From assembly GCF_028128615.1 (NCBI RefSeq), contig NZ_AMDP01000021.1, forward strand, positions 62,001 to 126,000: a DNA stretch of 64,000 nt, given 5' to 3'. Shown here piece after piece: positions 48,078 through 56,494 of the stretch. The notes beneath the pieces are model-generated. The model saw only the letters and a program-made list of their open reading frames with translations, was not told where the DNA came from and did not search any database. The translations under genes and the position numbers were made by a program. This DNA is from Enterococcus sp. 5H. Lineage in GTDB: Bacteria > Bacillota > Bacilli > Lactobacillales > Enterococcaceae. Position 1 is the first letter of the stretch; the number at the start of each line of letters is the position of its first letter.

Positions 48078-49565
48078 ATGACGATAAAAAAAAGATTTCT
48101 TATTTCATATATTGGCGGTATAGCTATCGCGTGTCTGTCTTTAATTTCGATTATTTGTATTGTACTTTATGTGACAACTGGAAAAATTCCAAGTCCGGGA
48201 TCATTATATCGAACATTTACACAGCAACGTTCACTTAGTCCAGAAGAAGAGTTAGCTTATATTAAGCTAAGGAACATAGCAAAAAGCAATCCAGATCAGC
48301 TACTTGATCCCAAAGGTGAGTTAGCAGAAACGATTCAGCAATTTGAAACTGAATCTTTAGGAATTGTTGTTCGTAAACAAGAAGAAATCACTTATTTTTC
48401 TCAAGATTTAGTCGAAAAATCCCTCGTTGTACATTTTCCAAAATTCGATGAGAATAACTTAGAAACACGAGGAACGATTGATAATGCTGGACGATTATAT
48501 CGCTATATGAAATTTGATTTTCATTTTAGTGACCAAGTTCCTGGCACTTTATTGGTTTTAAAACAAGAAAACAATATTCTGGAATTTATGACAAAGTGGG
48601 GAATTTTGATTATCGTTGCTATTTTGTTTCTGTCCGTCAGTGCAGTTTTGTTTTTAAATTATATTCTGAGGAAAACGGTGATTTATCCTTTGGAAGATTT
48701 AGGAACAGGGATGGCGGAGATTCGGAAAGGTCATTTAGAAGTTGTGGTACCACACCGCACAGATCAAGCAGCTCTAGAAGTAAAACAGTTAACGGATGAT
48801 TTTGAAAAAATGCGAAGTGCCTTAATTCAATTTACAGAAGAACAGGAAAAATTAGAAAACAACCGCAAGGAATTAGTGGCAAGCATTTCCCATGATTTAA
48901 AAACGCCGATTACATCTATTATCGGTTATGTTGAAGGGTTGCTTGATGGAGTTGCTGACTCGCCGGAAAAACAAGCTAAATATTTAGAAACGATCCATTC
49001 CAAAGCCTTATCACTGAACGATTTAATTGAAGAACTATTTTTGTATTCGAAGTTGGATGCAGATGCAGTGCCTTTCCATTTTGAACAAATCCATTTAACT
49101 GAATTTTTAAAACATAGAATTGAAGAGTTCTCTTTACAAGATCAAACAGTTGCTATTCATTTAATTTCACCTGAACTATTGGACTCCTACATTTGGGCGG
49201 ACCGTTTACAATTAAATCGAGTATTTATTAACTTGATTGAAAATAGCTTGAAATTTAAAGCTGTTGACCGTCCGTTGATAATTGAGCTTTCTATCGTGGA
49301 AAATGCTGATACGGTAGCTGTTTCGGTTACGGACAATGGACAAGGAATTCCTAAAGAGCAGCTACCATTTGTCTTTGATCATTTTTATCGAGGTGAAAAA
49401 GAACGGTCAACTCAAACTGGAGGTAGCGGATTAGGTTTAGCAATTGTGAAACAGATTATTGAACGACATGAAGGTAAAGTGCAGATTGAAAGTCAGTACA
49501 CTAAAGGGACAACAGTTACAATTATCTTGAACAAAGTTAAAGGGGGAACATTAGATGCAAACTGA
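48078..49565 (+). CDS. sensor histidine kinase
   Basis: Membrane sensor of 495 residues. A first membrane helix spans about residues 8-32 and an extracellular domain spans about 33-172. A second helix (about 173-196), a HAMP linker (about 197-250) and HisKA follow, with the phosphoacceptor His272 in ASISHDLKTPITS. HATPase_c follows with the N box (RVFINLIENSLKF), G1 (TDNGQGIP), F and G2 (GGSGLGLAIVKQI). The ATG follows AAAGGAGAAA. It overlaps the response regulator by 11 bases. The kinase-before-regulator order is the reverse of most such operons in this group. The signal is unknown; the nearby lipoproteins are candidate inputs or outputs. Confidence 0.93.
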   Translation: MTIKKRFLISYIGGIAIACLSLISIICIVLYVTTGKIPSPGSLYRTFTQQRSLSPEEELAYIKLRNIAKSNPDQLLDPKGELAETIQQFETESLGIVVRKQEEITYFSQDLVEKSLVVHFPKFDENNLETRGTIDNAGRLYRYMKFDFHFSDQVPGTLLVLKQENNILEFMTKWGILIIVAILFLSVSAVLFLNYILRKTVIYPLEDLGTGMAEIRKGHLEVVVPHRTDQAALEVKQLTDDFEKMRSALIQFTEEQEKLENNRKELVASISHDLKTPITSIIGYVEGLLDGVADSPEKQAKYLETIHSKALSLNDLIEELFLYSKLDADAVPFHFEQIHLTEFLKHRIEEFSLQDQTVAIHLISPELLDSYIWADRLQLNRVFINLIENSLKFKAVDRPLIIELSIVENADTVAVSVTDNGQGIPKEQLPFVFDHFYRGEKERSTQTGGSGLGLAIVKQIIERHEGKVQIESQYTKGTTVTIILNKVKGGTLDAN

Positions 49566-50256
49566 AAACGCACATGTTTTATTGATTGAAGATGATACCA
49601 GTATTGCTGAGTTACAAAAAGATTATTTGGAAATTAACCAAATGACCGCTGAAATTGCTAGTGATGGTTTAGAAGGTCTAAACCGAGCACTGAACGAACC
49701 CTTTGACTTAATTGTGATTGATATTATGCTGCCCTCAATGGATGGCTTTGAAATCTGCCGCCGTATTAGAGAAAAGAAAAATATTCCTTTGATGATTGTT
49801 TCCGCTAAAAAAGAAGATATTGATAAGGTTAGAGGTCTAGGTTTAGGTGCAGATGACTATTTAACCAAACCGTTTAGTCCGAGTGAATTAGTTGCCCGTG
49901 TCCAGGCACACATTAAACGCTATCAAATGTTGACAGGTTCCGATCAGTCTAACGATAAGATTGAAAAAGGAGCAATCATGATTGATAAAAGTGCCCGCAG
50001 AGTTTTTGTTTTAGGTCAGGAAATTATTTTTACAACCAAAGAATTTGATTTATTATTATTTTTTATTGAACATCCTAATCGTGTTTGGATGAAAGAACAA
50101 TTATTTCGTCAAGTTTGGGAAATGGATGAGCTGGATAGCGATATTTATACTGTTGTTGTACATGTCGGTCGAATTAGAGAAAAACTGAAAAAAGCGAAGC
50201 TGTCAGAAATTCCGATTGAAACGATTTGGGGCAGCGGTTATCGTTTTAATACGTAA
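49555..50256 (+). CDS. OmpR-family response regulator
   Basis: Transcription factor of 233 residues paired with the upstream kinase. The receiver domain has the acidic pair in LIEDDTS, the phosphoacceptor Asp56 in VIDIMLPSMDG, the Thr/Ser position in MIVSAKKED and the conserved lysine in DDYLTKPFSP. A winged-helix output domain follows from about residue 135 (FTTKEFDLLLFFIEHPNRV, VVVHVGRIREKL, TIWGSGYRF). The start overlaps the kinase gene. A lipoprotein gene follows after 24 bases and is probably in the same operon. Confidence 0.95.
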   Translation: MQTENAHVLLIEDDTSIAELQKDYLEINQMTAEIASDGLEGLNRALNEPFDLIVIDIMLPSMDGFEICRRIREKKNIPLMIVSAKKEDIDKVRGLGLGADDYLTKPFSPSELVARVQAHIKRYQMLTGSDQSNDKIEKGAIMIDKSARRVFVLGQEIIFTTKEFDLLLFFIEHPNRVWMKEQLFRQVWEMDELDSDIYTVVVHVGRIREKLKKAKLSEIPIETIWGSGYRFNT

Positions 50257-50280
50257 ATAGAAAATTTAAGGAGCATTTTT

Positions 50281-51333
50281 ATGAAAAGAAGCAACATACT
50301 TGTCGGCCTATTTTTGGTTAGTTTGGTTGCTTTAGCAGCTTGTAAACCAGATCAAAAAGTCACGAAGGAAGCAACAGAACATTCATCTAGGGCACCAATT
50401 TTTAATCCAGCTACTTCAGAAACAACGGCGGCTTCAACGATAAATGAAGCTGAACCAAAGCAGGCAAATGAGCTAACGTTTGAAGAGACTTCTTATAATT
50501 ATGATGTTGTGACTGGAGCTACTCAAACGACTTTTGGTTCTAATCCAAAACCCCTTTATACATACGAGGAAAAATTAACCAAAATGTTTTGGTCAAATCA
50601 ACCGCCGTTAGGATTGATGGAAGGGAATTATTTTACCAACGAAGGCTATTTTGATGTTGGAAATAAAGGAATTGTAGAAATTGTTACGGATACGGATGGT
50701 AAGATTATTAATGTGGAGTTTAATGAGTTTGGAGCAGAAAATTATTATGAATCAAAATACGCTGGTGCGAATAAACGACTTTCTGATTATGCTTTTTTCC
50801 AAGCACAAAATCCCAGAACAGATACAACTTTAGTGACTGTGGTGAATGGTATCACTTTTGTAGAAAAACAAATGCGTGAAGAAAATCGTGTTGATGGAAA
50901 TTTTGAGACAGTGAAAGGTTCGTCAACGACTGCTAGAGAAGGCTTAATGGCAATTGCAGCTGAGTTATCAGATCAAATACGTGAACCCTCAAATACTAAG
51001 TATATTGGCTATGCAGAAGATTTAGGTAATGGCTTAATTGGTCGCATCCAATTGACTGTAACGAATGGGAAAATTGAAACAGCTCGCTACGATGAATACT
51101 TTGCCGACCAGCCGGATAAAATCAGTGATAATCAATTAAAGGAATACTATCGTCAATCAAAATATTATTCTCTAAACTATAATCAAGCAACAAACAATGA
51201 TTTTATTCAATTTTCCGATGCGCTAACTAAAATGATTGTGGATAACCAAAGCTTAACGATTGAAAATAACGAACTAACAAAACATCCATCTTTCCCAACC
51301 TATCAACGACTAATCGAACATATTCAACTATAA
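50281..51333 (+). CDS. lipoprotein resembling FMN-binding (flavinylated) proteins
   Basis: Surface lipoprotein of 350 residues with lipobox LAAC (Cys21) and a polar linker. Residues 75-81 read DVVTGAT, the D-x-x-(S/T)-G-A-T signature on which ApbE/Ftp attaches FMN to a threonine. The region from about 105 to 220 (GIVEIVTDTDGKIINVEFNE ... VKGSSTTAREGL) has the layout of an FMN_bind domain whose second TGAT-like motif has become SSTT. A third similar half follows (GLIGRIQLTVTNGKIETARYDEY). I infer a redox lipoprotein of the PplA type, but divergence is high and a non-flavin ligand role is possible. It probably belongs to the two-component operon. Confidence 0.72.
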   Translation: MKRSNILVGLFLVSLVALAACKPDQKVTKEATEHSSRAPIFNPATSETTAASTINEAEPKQANELTFEETSYNYDVVTGATQTTFGSNPKPLYTYEEKLTKMFWSNQPPLGLMEGNYFTNEGYFDVGNKGIVEIVTDTDGKIINVEFNEFGAENYYESKYAGANKRLSDYAFFQAQNPRTDTTLVTVVNGITFVEKQMREENRVDGNFETVKGSSTTAREGLMAIAAELSDQIREPSNTKYIGYAEDLGNGLIGRIQLTVTNGKIETARYDEYFADQPDKISDNQLKEYYRQSKYYSLNYNQATNNDFIQFSDALTKMIVDNQSLTIENNELTKHPSFPTYQRLIEHIQL

Positions 51334-51423
51334 AGAGCTTTTTCATCAAAATAGAATTTTGACACAATTTCGCCATATTTTACTTTTATAATTTAATCAA
51401 ACGATTTAGTTAGGAGAGAGAGT

Positions 51424-51705
51424 ATGAGTCATTGTTCAAATTTTATTAATAGAGGTGGTAGCGGAATGATGGGCGGTGGAATGTTTGGAATGGGTTTTCT
51501 ATGGTGGATTGTAATTGCTCTAGCTATTGTCGGTGTTGTTTATATAATGAGAAATAGTACAACCAAACAAGGAATAAGAAATAATAGCCCTGAACGAAAT
51601 ACTGACCAACTTCCTTCAGCCTTGGAAATTTTAGATCAAGAATTTGCTAAAGGAAATTTGACTGAAGAAGAATATTTGAATAAAAAAGAACTGTTAATGA
51701 AATAA
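51424..51705 (+). CDS. small SHOCT-domain membrane protein
   Basis: A 93-residue protein with a Gly/Met-rich N-terminus (GGSGMMGGGMFGMGF), one membrane helix (about residues 26-43) and a C-terminal SHOCT motif (ALEILDQEFAKGNLTEEEYL). SHOCT domains are short oligomerisation modules found at the ends of many membrane proteins. The gene follows AGGAGAG and has its own terminator. Its specific role is unknown. It may relate to the preceding two-component cluster, from which it is separated by 90 bases. Confidence 0.85.
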   Translation: MSHCSNFINRGGSGMMGGGMFGMGFLWWIVIALAIVGVVYIMRNSTTKQGIRNNSPERNTDQLPSALEILDQEFAKGNLTEEEYLNKKELLMK

Positions 51706-51715
51706 AGCGAAAAAG

Positions 51716-51759
51716 TCGAGAACCTAGAACGCATTTTGTTCTAAGGCTCGATTTTTTTA
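51716..51759 (+). terminator. terminator after the SHOCT gene
   Basis: TCGAG-AACC-TAGAAC (51716-51730) pairs with GTTCTA-AGG-CTCGA (51738-51751), followed by seven T. Confidence 0.82.
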
Positions 51760-51828
51760 TTTATTCCTCTTGGCAGAATAGAATCTTAACGGTACACTTA
51801 TTTTATAAAGGTAAAGAGGAGAAATGTG

Positions 51829-52092
51829 ATGATAGTTAGTGTAATTGTTTTGGTTGTATTTGTATTATGTGTAGTATTAATTGATAAAAAAATGCAGACG
51901 AAAAGTAATTCTGAACCTCAAAAAAAAGTACCAACAAAGTCATTGACGTTGGATGAAAAAATAAATTTAGAGAAAACAGAAATTATTCAACAATTGGTTT
52001 CAGTAATTGCTCAAATTGAACAAAAGTCTATTAATGAAGTTAAAGCAATTATAGAACAAGTGAAATCAGATGAAAAGGTTCCTGATAAATAA
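51829..52092 (+). CDS. small single-pass membrane protein, unknown function
   Basis: An 87-residue protein with an N-terminal membrane helix (IVSVIVLVVFVLCVVLI) and a cytoplasmic lysine-rich helical tail (LDEKINLEKTEIIQQLV, INEVKAIIEQV) that may form a coiled coil. The ATG at 51829 follows AGAGGAG; a GTG three bases earlier is the alternative. I recognise no family. Codon use is as in the neighbours. Confidence 0.68.
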   Translation: MIVSVIVLVVFVLCVVLIDKKMQTKSNSEPQKKVPTKSLTLDEKINLEKTEIIQQLVSVIAQIEQKSINEVKAIIEQVKSDEKVPDK

Positions 52093-52175
52093 GAAAGCGG
52101 AAAAGTTTAACGGGATCTAAATTAATTGTATAATGATAGGAAACAATAAATTAAAAAAATGAAGGAATGAAACTA

Positions 52176-52532
52176 ATGGAAGCGAAAAAACCGAAAATTT
52201 TTACAATGTCTTTTGCCAGTGTTTATCCATTATATATTCAAAAAGCTGAAAAAAAAGGACGTACTAAAGCCGAAGTTGATGAAATTATTTTTTGGCTGAC
52301 AGGATATGATGAATCATCTTTACAAAAACAGCTTGATCAAAAGGTCGATTTTGAAACTTTTTTTGAACAAGCACCTCAATTAAACAGCAATGTATCATTG
52401 ATTACTGGCGTAATTTGCGGCTATCGTGTAGAAGAAATAGAAGATGAGCTAATGCAAAAAATTCGCTATCTGGACAAACTAGTAGACGAATTAGCTAAAG
52501 GAAAATCTATGGAGAAAATCTTAAGAAAATAG
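52176..52532 (+). CDS. DUF2200 family protein
   Basis: A soluble protein of 118 residues. The sequence ([70 protein letters not shown]) is characteristic of DUF2200, a small widespread family without assigned function. The ATG at 52176 has AAGGA at nine bases; the ATG at 52167 is too close to it. It lies 26 bases before the acetyltransferase gene and may be co-transcribed with it. Confidence 0.87.
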   Translation: MEAKKPKIFTMSFASVYPLYIQKAEKKGRTKAEVDEIIFWLTGYDESSLQKQLDQKVDFETFFEQAPQLNSNVSLITGVICGYRVEEIEDELMQKIRYLDKLVDELAKGKSMEKILRK

Positions 52533-52558
52533 CGAGTAAAAATTGAGAGGATTGGGAA

Positions 52559-53086
52559 TTGTTGAACGTAGAAATTAGGCCATGTACTGAAAAAGATTTA
52601 GATCTATTACAAAAAATTAGTATTGAGACTTATACAGATACATTCGGCGCACATAATACAGCTGAAAATCTTCACGCATATTTAACCGAAGCCTATGCAC
52701 CGGACAAATTAAAACGAGAGTTGCTAAATCCAGAGTCACACTTTTTCTTTTTGTATGTTGACGAGCAACTTGCAGGTTACCTTAAAGTAAATACAGGTGC
52801 AGCACAAACCGAAGATAAAATAGCTAATGCGTTAGAAGTTGAACGGATTTATGTAGACAAAGCTTTTAAGCGAATGGGTTTAGGCAAACGTCTCATCGAA
52901 AAAGCACTATCGTTAGCAAATGAATATCAAGTCGAAAATGTGTGGCTTGGTGTTTGGGAATATAATGAAAATGCCCGTAAATTTTATGAAACGCTAGGAT
53001 TTGTTTATACTGATTCGCATTCATTTTTTATGGGAGACGATGAACAAACGGATTTGATTGTAGTGAAGTCATTGACTGAAAATTAA
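52559..53086 (+). CDS. paiA: GNAT N-acetyltransferase, PaiA-like
   Basis: Acetyl-CoA-dependent acetyltransferase of 175 residues. It closely resembles, from memory, B. subtilis PaiA, a spermidine/spermine N1-acetyltransferase. Matching stretches are SIETYTDTFGAHNTAENL, VERIYVDKAFKRMGLGKRL (CoA-binding K-R-x-G-x-G), WLGVWEYNENARKFYETLGF and HSFFMGDDEQTDLI. Polyamine detoxification is therefore the best guess. The start is TTG (a second TTG follows directly), with GAGAGG eight bases upstream; no ATG fits. A terminator follows. Confidence 0.87.
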   Translation: MLNVEIRPCTEKDLDLLQKISIETYTDTFGAHNTAENLHAYLTEAYAPDKLKRELLNPESHFFFLYVDEQLAGYLKVNTGAAQTEDKIANALEVERIYVDKAFKRMGLGKRLIEKALSLANEYQVENVWLGVWEYNENARKFYETLGFVYTDSHSFFMGDDEQTDLIVVKSLTEN

Positions 53087-53094
53087 TATTAACC

Positions 53095-53126
53095 AAAAAA
53101 CAAGTTAATTAGCTTGTTTTTTTTTC
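53095..53126 (+). terminator. terminator after the PaiA-like gene
   Basis: AAAAAACAAG (53095-53104) pairs with CTTGTTTTTT (53113-53122) and runs into further T. Confidence 0.75.
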
Positions 53127-53210
53127 TTTAAGTTTGGTATTTTGTTCTAAAAGGTTTTAACTTATGTTACTATAAATATAGTTGAGAAAAAAGGATAAAA
53201 GGAGTAATCA

Positions 53211-53771
53211 ATGGAAATAGCAAATAATGTACTCGAAACGTTTGGTTTAAATTCAGGCGGAAAGAATAAAATAAATACAGAACGAATTTCAGTAAAGAAG
53301 AACGTTATTACCTTAGATGAACGGACATTGCAGATTAGTAATGTTTCTCAGATCTACGTAGCAGAACCAGCTTCCAAAATACCAGTTATTGCTATCATAT
53401 TATTTTTTGTGTTTGTAGGTTTCTATTTTATGGGAAGCATCTTTGCTTTTTTTAGTTTGTTGGGAATGGTCTTTGCGGGTTTTTATATTTATTTAGTGAT
53501 TATGGATAATTTAACCAAAGGATATTTTATTTATCTTAATTTAAATTCAGGATTTACTTATCTAATCCGTTGTCAAAATAGACAATTTGCAGAAGAAGTA
53601 CGAGAGGTAATCGAAAACTGTATCAATGATATCTATCATAAACAAGACGTCACGATAAATATGAATCAAGAAGTAATTAAAATAGGTCAGCAGATTGTAA
53701 CTATCGATCAAAGTACTAACATTAACGATAGCACAGTAGTTTCTGGCGATCATAATGAGGTGAAAAAATGA
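53211..53771 (+). CDS. two-helix membrane protein (DUF6232-like) with C-terminal N-I-N-x-S-T-V-V tail
   Basis: A 186-residue protein of unknown function. A short beta-rich N-terminal part (ISVKKNVITLDERTLQISNVSQI) is followed by two adjacent membrane helices (about residues 57-100). A second beta/alpha part (FIYLNLNSGFTYLIRCQNRQFAEEVREVIENCI) follows, the layout of a PH-like or DUF6232 domain split by a hairpin of membrane helices. The C-terminal 15-17 residues (NINDSTVVSGDHNEV) are nearly repeated at the start of the next protein. The ATG follows AAAGGAG. It overlaps the next gene by four bases (ATGA), so the two are made together. Confidence 0.78.
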   Translation: MEIANNVLETFGLNSGGKNKINTERISVKKNVITLDERTLQISNVSQIYVAEPASKIPVIAIILFFVFVGFYFMGSIFAFFSLLGMVFAGFYIYLVIMDNLTKGYFIYLNLNSGFTYLIRCQNRQFAEEVREVIENCINDIYHKQDVTINMNQEVIKIGQQIVTIDQSTNINDSTVVSGDHNEVKK

Positions 53772-54094
53772 AAATAACAGGAAATGACTTTAGCAATATT
53801 AATCATTCAACAGTAGTTATTGGGAATAATAATAAAGTCACTCATGGGGGAAATGAGGAGATTGACTGGGATAAATTTTCTGCTGAAATCATAAATATTT
53901 TAGCAAAATTACCACAAGTGAGTGAAGAGTTTCAAGTATGTTCTAAACTGTTAATGGAATCTTCTTCAAAAGATCAGAATAAAGTAACGACATTTTTGAA
54001 GAAATATGCTCCGCAATTTACTTCGGATGTGTTTAGTAACTGTGCCAGTACCTTTCTTTCGGATGTTGTAAAGAAATTAATGATGGGGATGTAA
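53768..54094 (+). CDS. small soluble partner protein with N-terminal N-I-N-x-S-T-V-V motif
   Basis: A 108-residue protein of unknown function. Residues 10-24 (NINHSTVVIGNNNKV) copy the tail of the upstream protein. After a glycine-rich hinge (THGGNEEIDWDKF) the remaining 75 or so residues are predicted mainly helical and amphipathic (FSAEIINILAKL, QNKVTTFLKKYAPQF, STFLSDVVKKLMMGM). Repeated N/S-x-V-x-x-G-x-N segments form small beta-solenoid or strand-pairing modules in other proteins, so this may dock to the upstream membrane protein. The start overlaps the upstream stop (ATGA). No homologue is known to me. Confidence 0.75.
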   Translation: MKITGNDFSNINHSTVVIGNNNKVTHGGNEEIDWDKFSAEIINILAKLPQVSEEFQVCSKLLMESSSKDQNKVTTFLKKYAPQFTSDVFSNCASTFLSDVVKKLMMGM

Positions 54095-54114
54095 GGTGAT
54101 TTCAACAAAGGTAA

Positions 54115-54165
54115 TTTGGTACGAATTCAAGGTGAAAAATAAATCATTAAAAGATTCGTACCAAA
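54115..54165 (+). repeat. 12-bp inverted repeat downstream of the gene pair
   Basis: TTTGGTACGAAT (54115-54126) and ATTCGTACCAAA (54154-54165) are exact inverses with a 27-base loop. The T content afterwards is weak (ATTTATT), so this is either a poor terminator or a regulatory or structural element. Confidence 0.6.
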
Positions 54166-54482
54166 ATTTATTGGAAAAAGAATAATTCAAAACTGTTTTA
54201 CAAGTTTTTGTAATCATTGGTTTATTTTTAATGAAATAAGCTTATTTTTTGCTGTCTTACTTTATTTGAGTGAGTGGATTGAAATTGTTTAGGCTGTTTG
54301 GGTATTTTCTGTGGTTTATTTTCCTATTCCGTTTTAGTATAAGAGCGGGACTTCTTCATTCTTTTTTTGAGATTACTAATTTTAAAAATCTCTAACATTT
54401 TATCTACATTACGGGGTATAATAAAAAGAAATAGATAAACGGCATTAAACAGATTGTTTATGTAGCTAAAAGGAGAATAAAT
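54166..54482. other. gene-free, AT-rich stretch before the second DUF975 gene
   Basis: No reading frame or clear RNA structure is visible. A TATAAT (54417-54422) after GGGG marks a probable promoter for the gene at 54483; its -35 is poor. Confidence 0.45.
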
Positions 54483-55430
54483 ATGATTCGAAGTGAGTTA
54501 AAGAAAACAGCGCAGCGTTATTTACATGGGAATTATGGAAACTGGAGTTGGATCGTGTTGCTACCTGCTATTGCATTGTTTTGTTATTTCTTTTTTGTAA
54601 TTTTCCTATCTTCATTGTCAGCTAGTGTGATGCAGCAACCAGATTCGTTATCTTTGTATGACGATTACTCTGGAAGTGCAAATCAAGCGATTATTGATTA
54701 TCAACAAGGCTACGAAGATGGCTATATCGAAGGATATAATGAAGGTTACGATGATGGTTTGTTTGAAGATGATACTTATGATGATGAGTTTGAATACGAA
54801 GAAAAAAATCTTCATTCTCCAGTGACTACAACTAATATGATGCCCCTACAGAATTCATCTCGGTCAGTTAATTACAGACATACGAGTAGTGCAACTGGAA
54901 TTATTGCTAGTTTCTTTTTATTCATTTTAGGAGTGGCGGCAATGGCGGTTGCGATTTTGTATCGAGGAATTATTCAATGGGCAGCTATTGATAATGTTGA
55001 AGAACGCTCGTTTAGTTTAAAAACAGTTCTCATTGATTTTATCAAAGTGAATGGGAAACGTACGGTGGTTGCGAACTTGTTAGTTACTCTGTATACGTTT
55101 CTTTGGTCGTTATTGTTCGTTATTCCCGGAGTTATTAAGCAATTATCTTACAGCATGACAAATTACTTACTTAAAAAAGACCCTAATTTAACTGCTAAAG
55201 AGGCGATTGCGCTTAGTCAAGAATTGATGCGTGGGTATAAACTTGAATATCTAATTTTTTCATATTCGTTTATTCTTTGGCAATTTGCAATGACATTTAG
55301 TTTTGGCTTAGCAGGTGTATATGTGATCCCTTATGCTGGTGTATCTGAAGCTTTATTTTTCGATCAAATAATTGCGGATAAACATCATTTATTTTCAGAA
55401 GAAAAAGAAGCAGGATTTGCTGATTTTTAA
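54483..55430 (+). CDS. DUF975 family membrane protein with acidic GYxxG repeat insert
   Basis: Membrane protein of 315 residues, a paralogue of the gene at 46.15 kb. The start IRSELKKTAQRYLHGNYGNWSW and the core VIPGVIKQLSYSMTNYLL and SQELMRGYKLEYLIFSYSFILW are DUF975-like. Between the first and second membrane helices there is a large insert (about residues 50-135). It contains GYEDGYIEGYNEGYDDG, four tandem GYxx(G) units, followed by a strongly acidic run (DDTYDDEFEYEE). This insert is absent from the other copy. The ATG follows AAAGGAG. Function is unknown. Confidence 0.85.
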   Translation: MIRSELKKTAQRYLHGNYGNWSWIVLLPAIALFCYFFFVIFLSSLSASVMQQPDSLSLYDDYSGSANQAIIDYQQGYEDGYIEGYNEGYDDGLFEDDTYDDEFEYEEKNLHSPVTTTNMMPLQNSSRSVNYRHTSSATGIIASFFLFILGVAAMAVAILYRGIIQWAAIDNVEERSFSLKTVLIDFIKVNGKRTVVANLLVTLYTFLWSLLFVIPGVIKQLSYSMTNYLLKKDPNLTAKEAIALSQELMRGYKLEYLIFSYSFILWQFAMTFSFGLAGVYVIPYAGVSEALFFDQIIADKHHLFSEEKEAGFADF

Positions 55431-55487
55431 ATAATAAAAGCGATTAGTAATTTAGTAATTCAAAAAAGAGGCTGCTTTTTTTAGCCG

Positions 55488-55548
55488 TTTATTCGGATCT
55501 AGTGAGTGAAACAAAACTGATTTTTAGTTTTGTTCACTCACTTTTTGT
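55488..55548. terminator. hairpin repeat copy, bidirectional terminator
   Basis: The flank TTTATTCGGAT (55488-55498) is followed by an 18-base arm (55501-55518) pairing with 55526-55542 with one bulged A. T follows. It lies between two convergent genes and shares flank, stem core (AAAACT/AGTTTT) and loop with the copies at 12118 and 45981. Confidence 0.85.
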
Positions 55549-55587
55549 TTGGTATAATACGACCGCTTTTTTTATTTTTCTTCGTTA

Positions 55588-56340
55588 CTATAACTCCTGA
55601 CTGGTCCGAATTGCGTAGGAATCCAGTAAAATCCTAGCCATCACTGAAAGAGGCAATCGCGATCGTACTTCGTACTCGGGAAAATAAGAACCTTCTGATT
55701 TAAAACCAGTAAAAACAATTTCAGATAAATGTGCTAAAGGACTACTGGAATTAGCAGTTAATGTAATCGTGCTGACTTCATTTTTTAAACAATTATTGAC
55801 AGCAGTCACAAGTTCTGGTGTCTCCCCATTTAGTGAAACTAAAAGAACGATGTCTTTTTTATCAATCTTCTTACTGATACTAGTAATAATATTAGGGTCA
55901 GCATGCATTTCGCAATATTTCCCCAAAAGTTGAAATTTCACGGTCATCTCCTGAGCGATCAATTCCGAAAAACCTCGAGCGAAAATAACGATTTTATTTG
56001 CTGCTTTTATTTTTTGAATGGCATCTTCAATGCTGCCACTGTCTAATTTATTAATCGTACGAATAACCTCTTGCTCATTTTTCAAAATAGCCCGTTTAAT
56101 TTCGCCATCGATTTTTTCCACACCTGCAAAGTTAACCGAAGTATTCGACTGATCTTTTAAATGATGCTTAAAGGAAGTGAATCCCTCATACCCTTTCTTT
56201 TTCATGGCGCGGACAATTGTCGCAGTTGAAACATTCGCTTCTTCACTAAGTTTAACAATCGAATAATGAGGAATGTCACCAAGATGTTTATCAATAAAGG
56301 ACCACAAATATTTTTCAGACTCACTTAATGGTTTTTCCAT
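55588..56340 (-). CDS. RpiR/MurR-family regulator with SIS domain
   Basis: Sugar-phosphate-responsive regulator of 250 residues. The N-terminal HTH_6 domain (about residues 1-77; VKLSEEANVSTATIVRAMKKKGYEGF) is followed by a SIS domain (about 120-230) with KIVIFARGFSELIAQEM and VLLVSLNGETPELV, the sugar-phosphate loop. It is divergent from the ketohexose operon, which it most likely controls with the 1-phosphate or bisphosphate as effector. MurR-like regulators stand next to tagatose-type operons in B. licheniformis, as I recall. The minus-strand start follows GAGG-like bases (complement of 56345-56356). Confidence 0.88.
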   Translation of the reverse strand: MEKPLSESEKYLWSFIDKHLGDIPHYSIVKLSEEANVSTATIVRAMKKKGYEGFTSFKHHLKDQSNTSVNFAGVEKIDGEIKRAILKNEQEVIRTINKLDSGSIEDAIQKIKAANKIVIFARGFSELIAQEMTVKFQLLGKYCEMHADPNIITSISKKIDKKDIVLLVSLNGETPELVTAVNNCLKNEVSTITLTANSSSPLAHLSEIVFTGFKSEGSYFPEYEVRSRLPLSVMARILLDSYAIRTSQEL

Positions 56341-56406
56341 GATGAATATTCCGCCTCTCTATTTTTCTAAATCATAGCATTTCTCTAAGGCAGAAACAAA
56401 GGTTGT

Positions 56407-56423
56407 ATCAATTTACTTTTGAT
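56407..56423. promoter_or_regulatory. possible operator for the RpiR-family regulator
   Basis: ATCAA (56407-56411) and TTGAT (56419-56423) form an inverted repeat in the divergent intergenic region. It is short, and assignment to the regulator is inference. Confidence 0.3.
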
Positions 56424-56433
56424 TATCAGAATT

Positions 56434-56472
56434 ATGAAAACATTTACATAGAAAAATAGTCGATAATAGAAT
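56434..56472 (+). promoter_or_regulatory. promoter with cre-like site for the ketohexose operon
   Basis: TTTACA (56443-56448), 18 bases, TAGAAT (56467-56472). Bases 56434-56448 (ATGAAAACATTTACA) fit the cre consensus except A for G in the central CG. CcpA control is inferred. Confidence 0.5.
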
Positions 56473-56494
56473 TGTAAGGAAAGGGGCGACGAAC

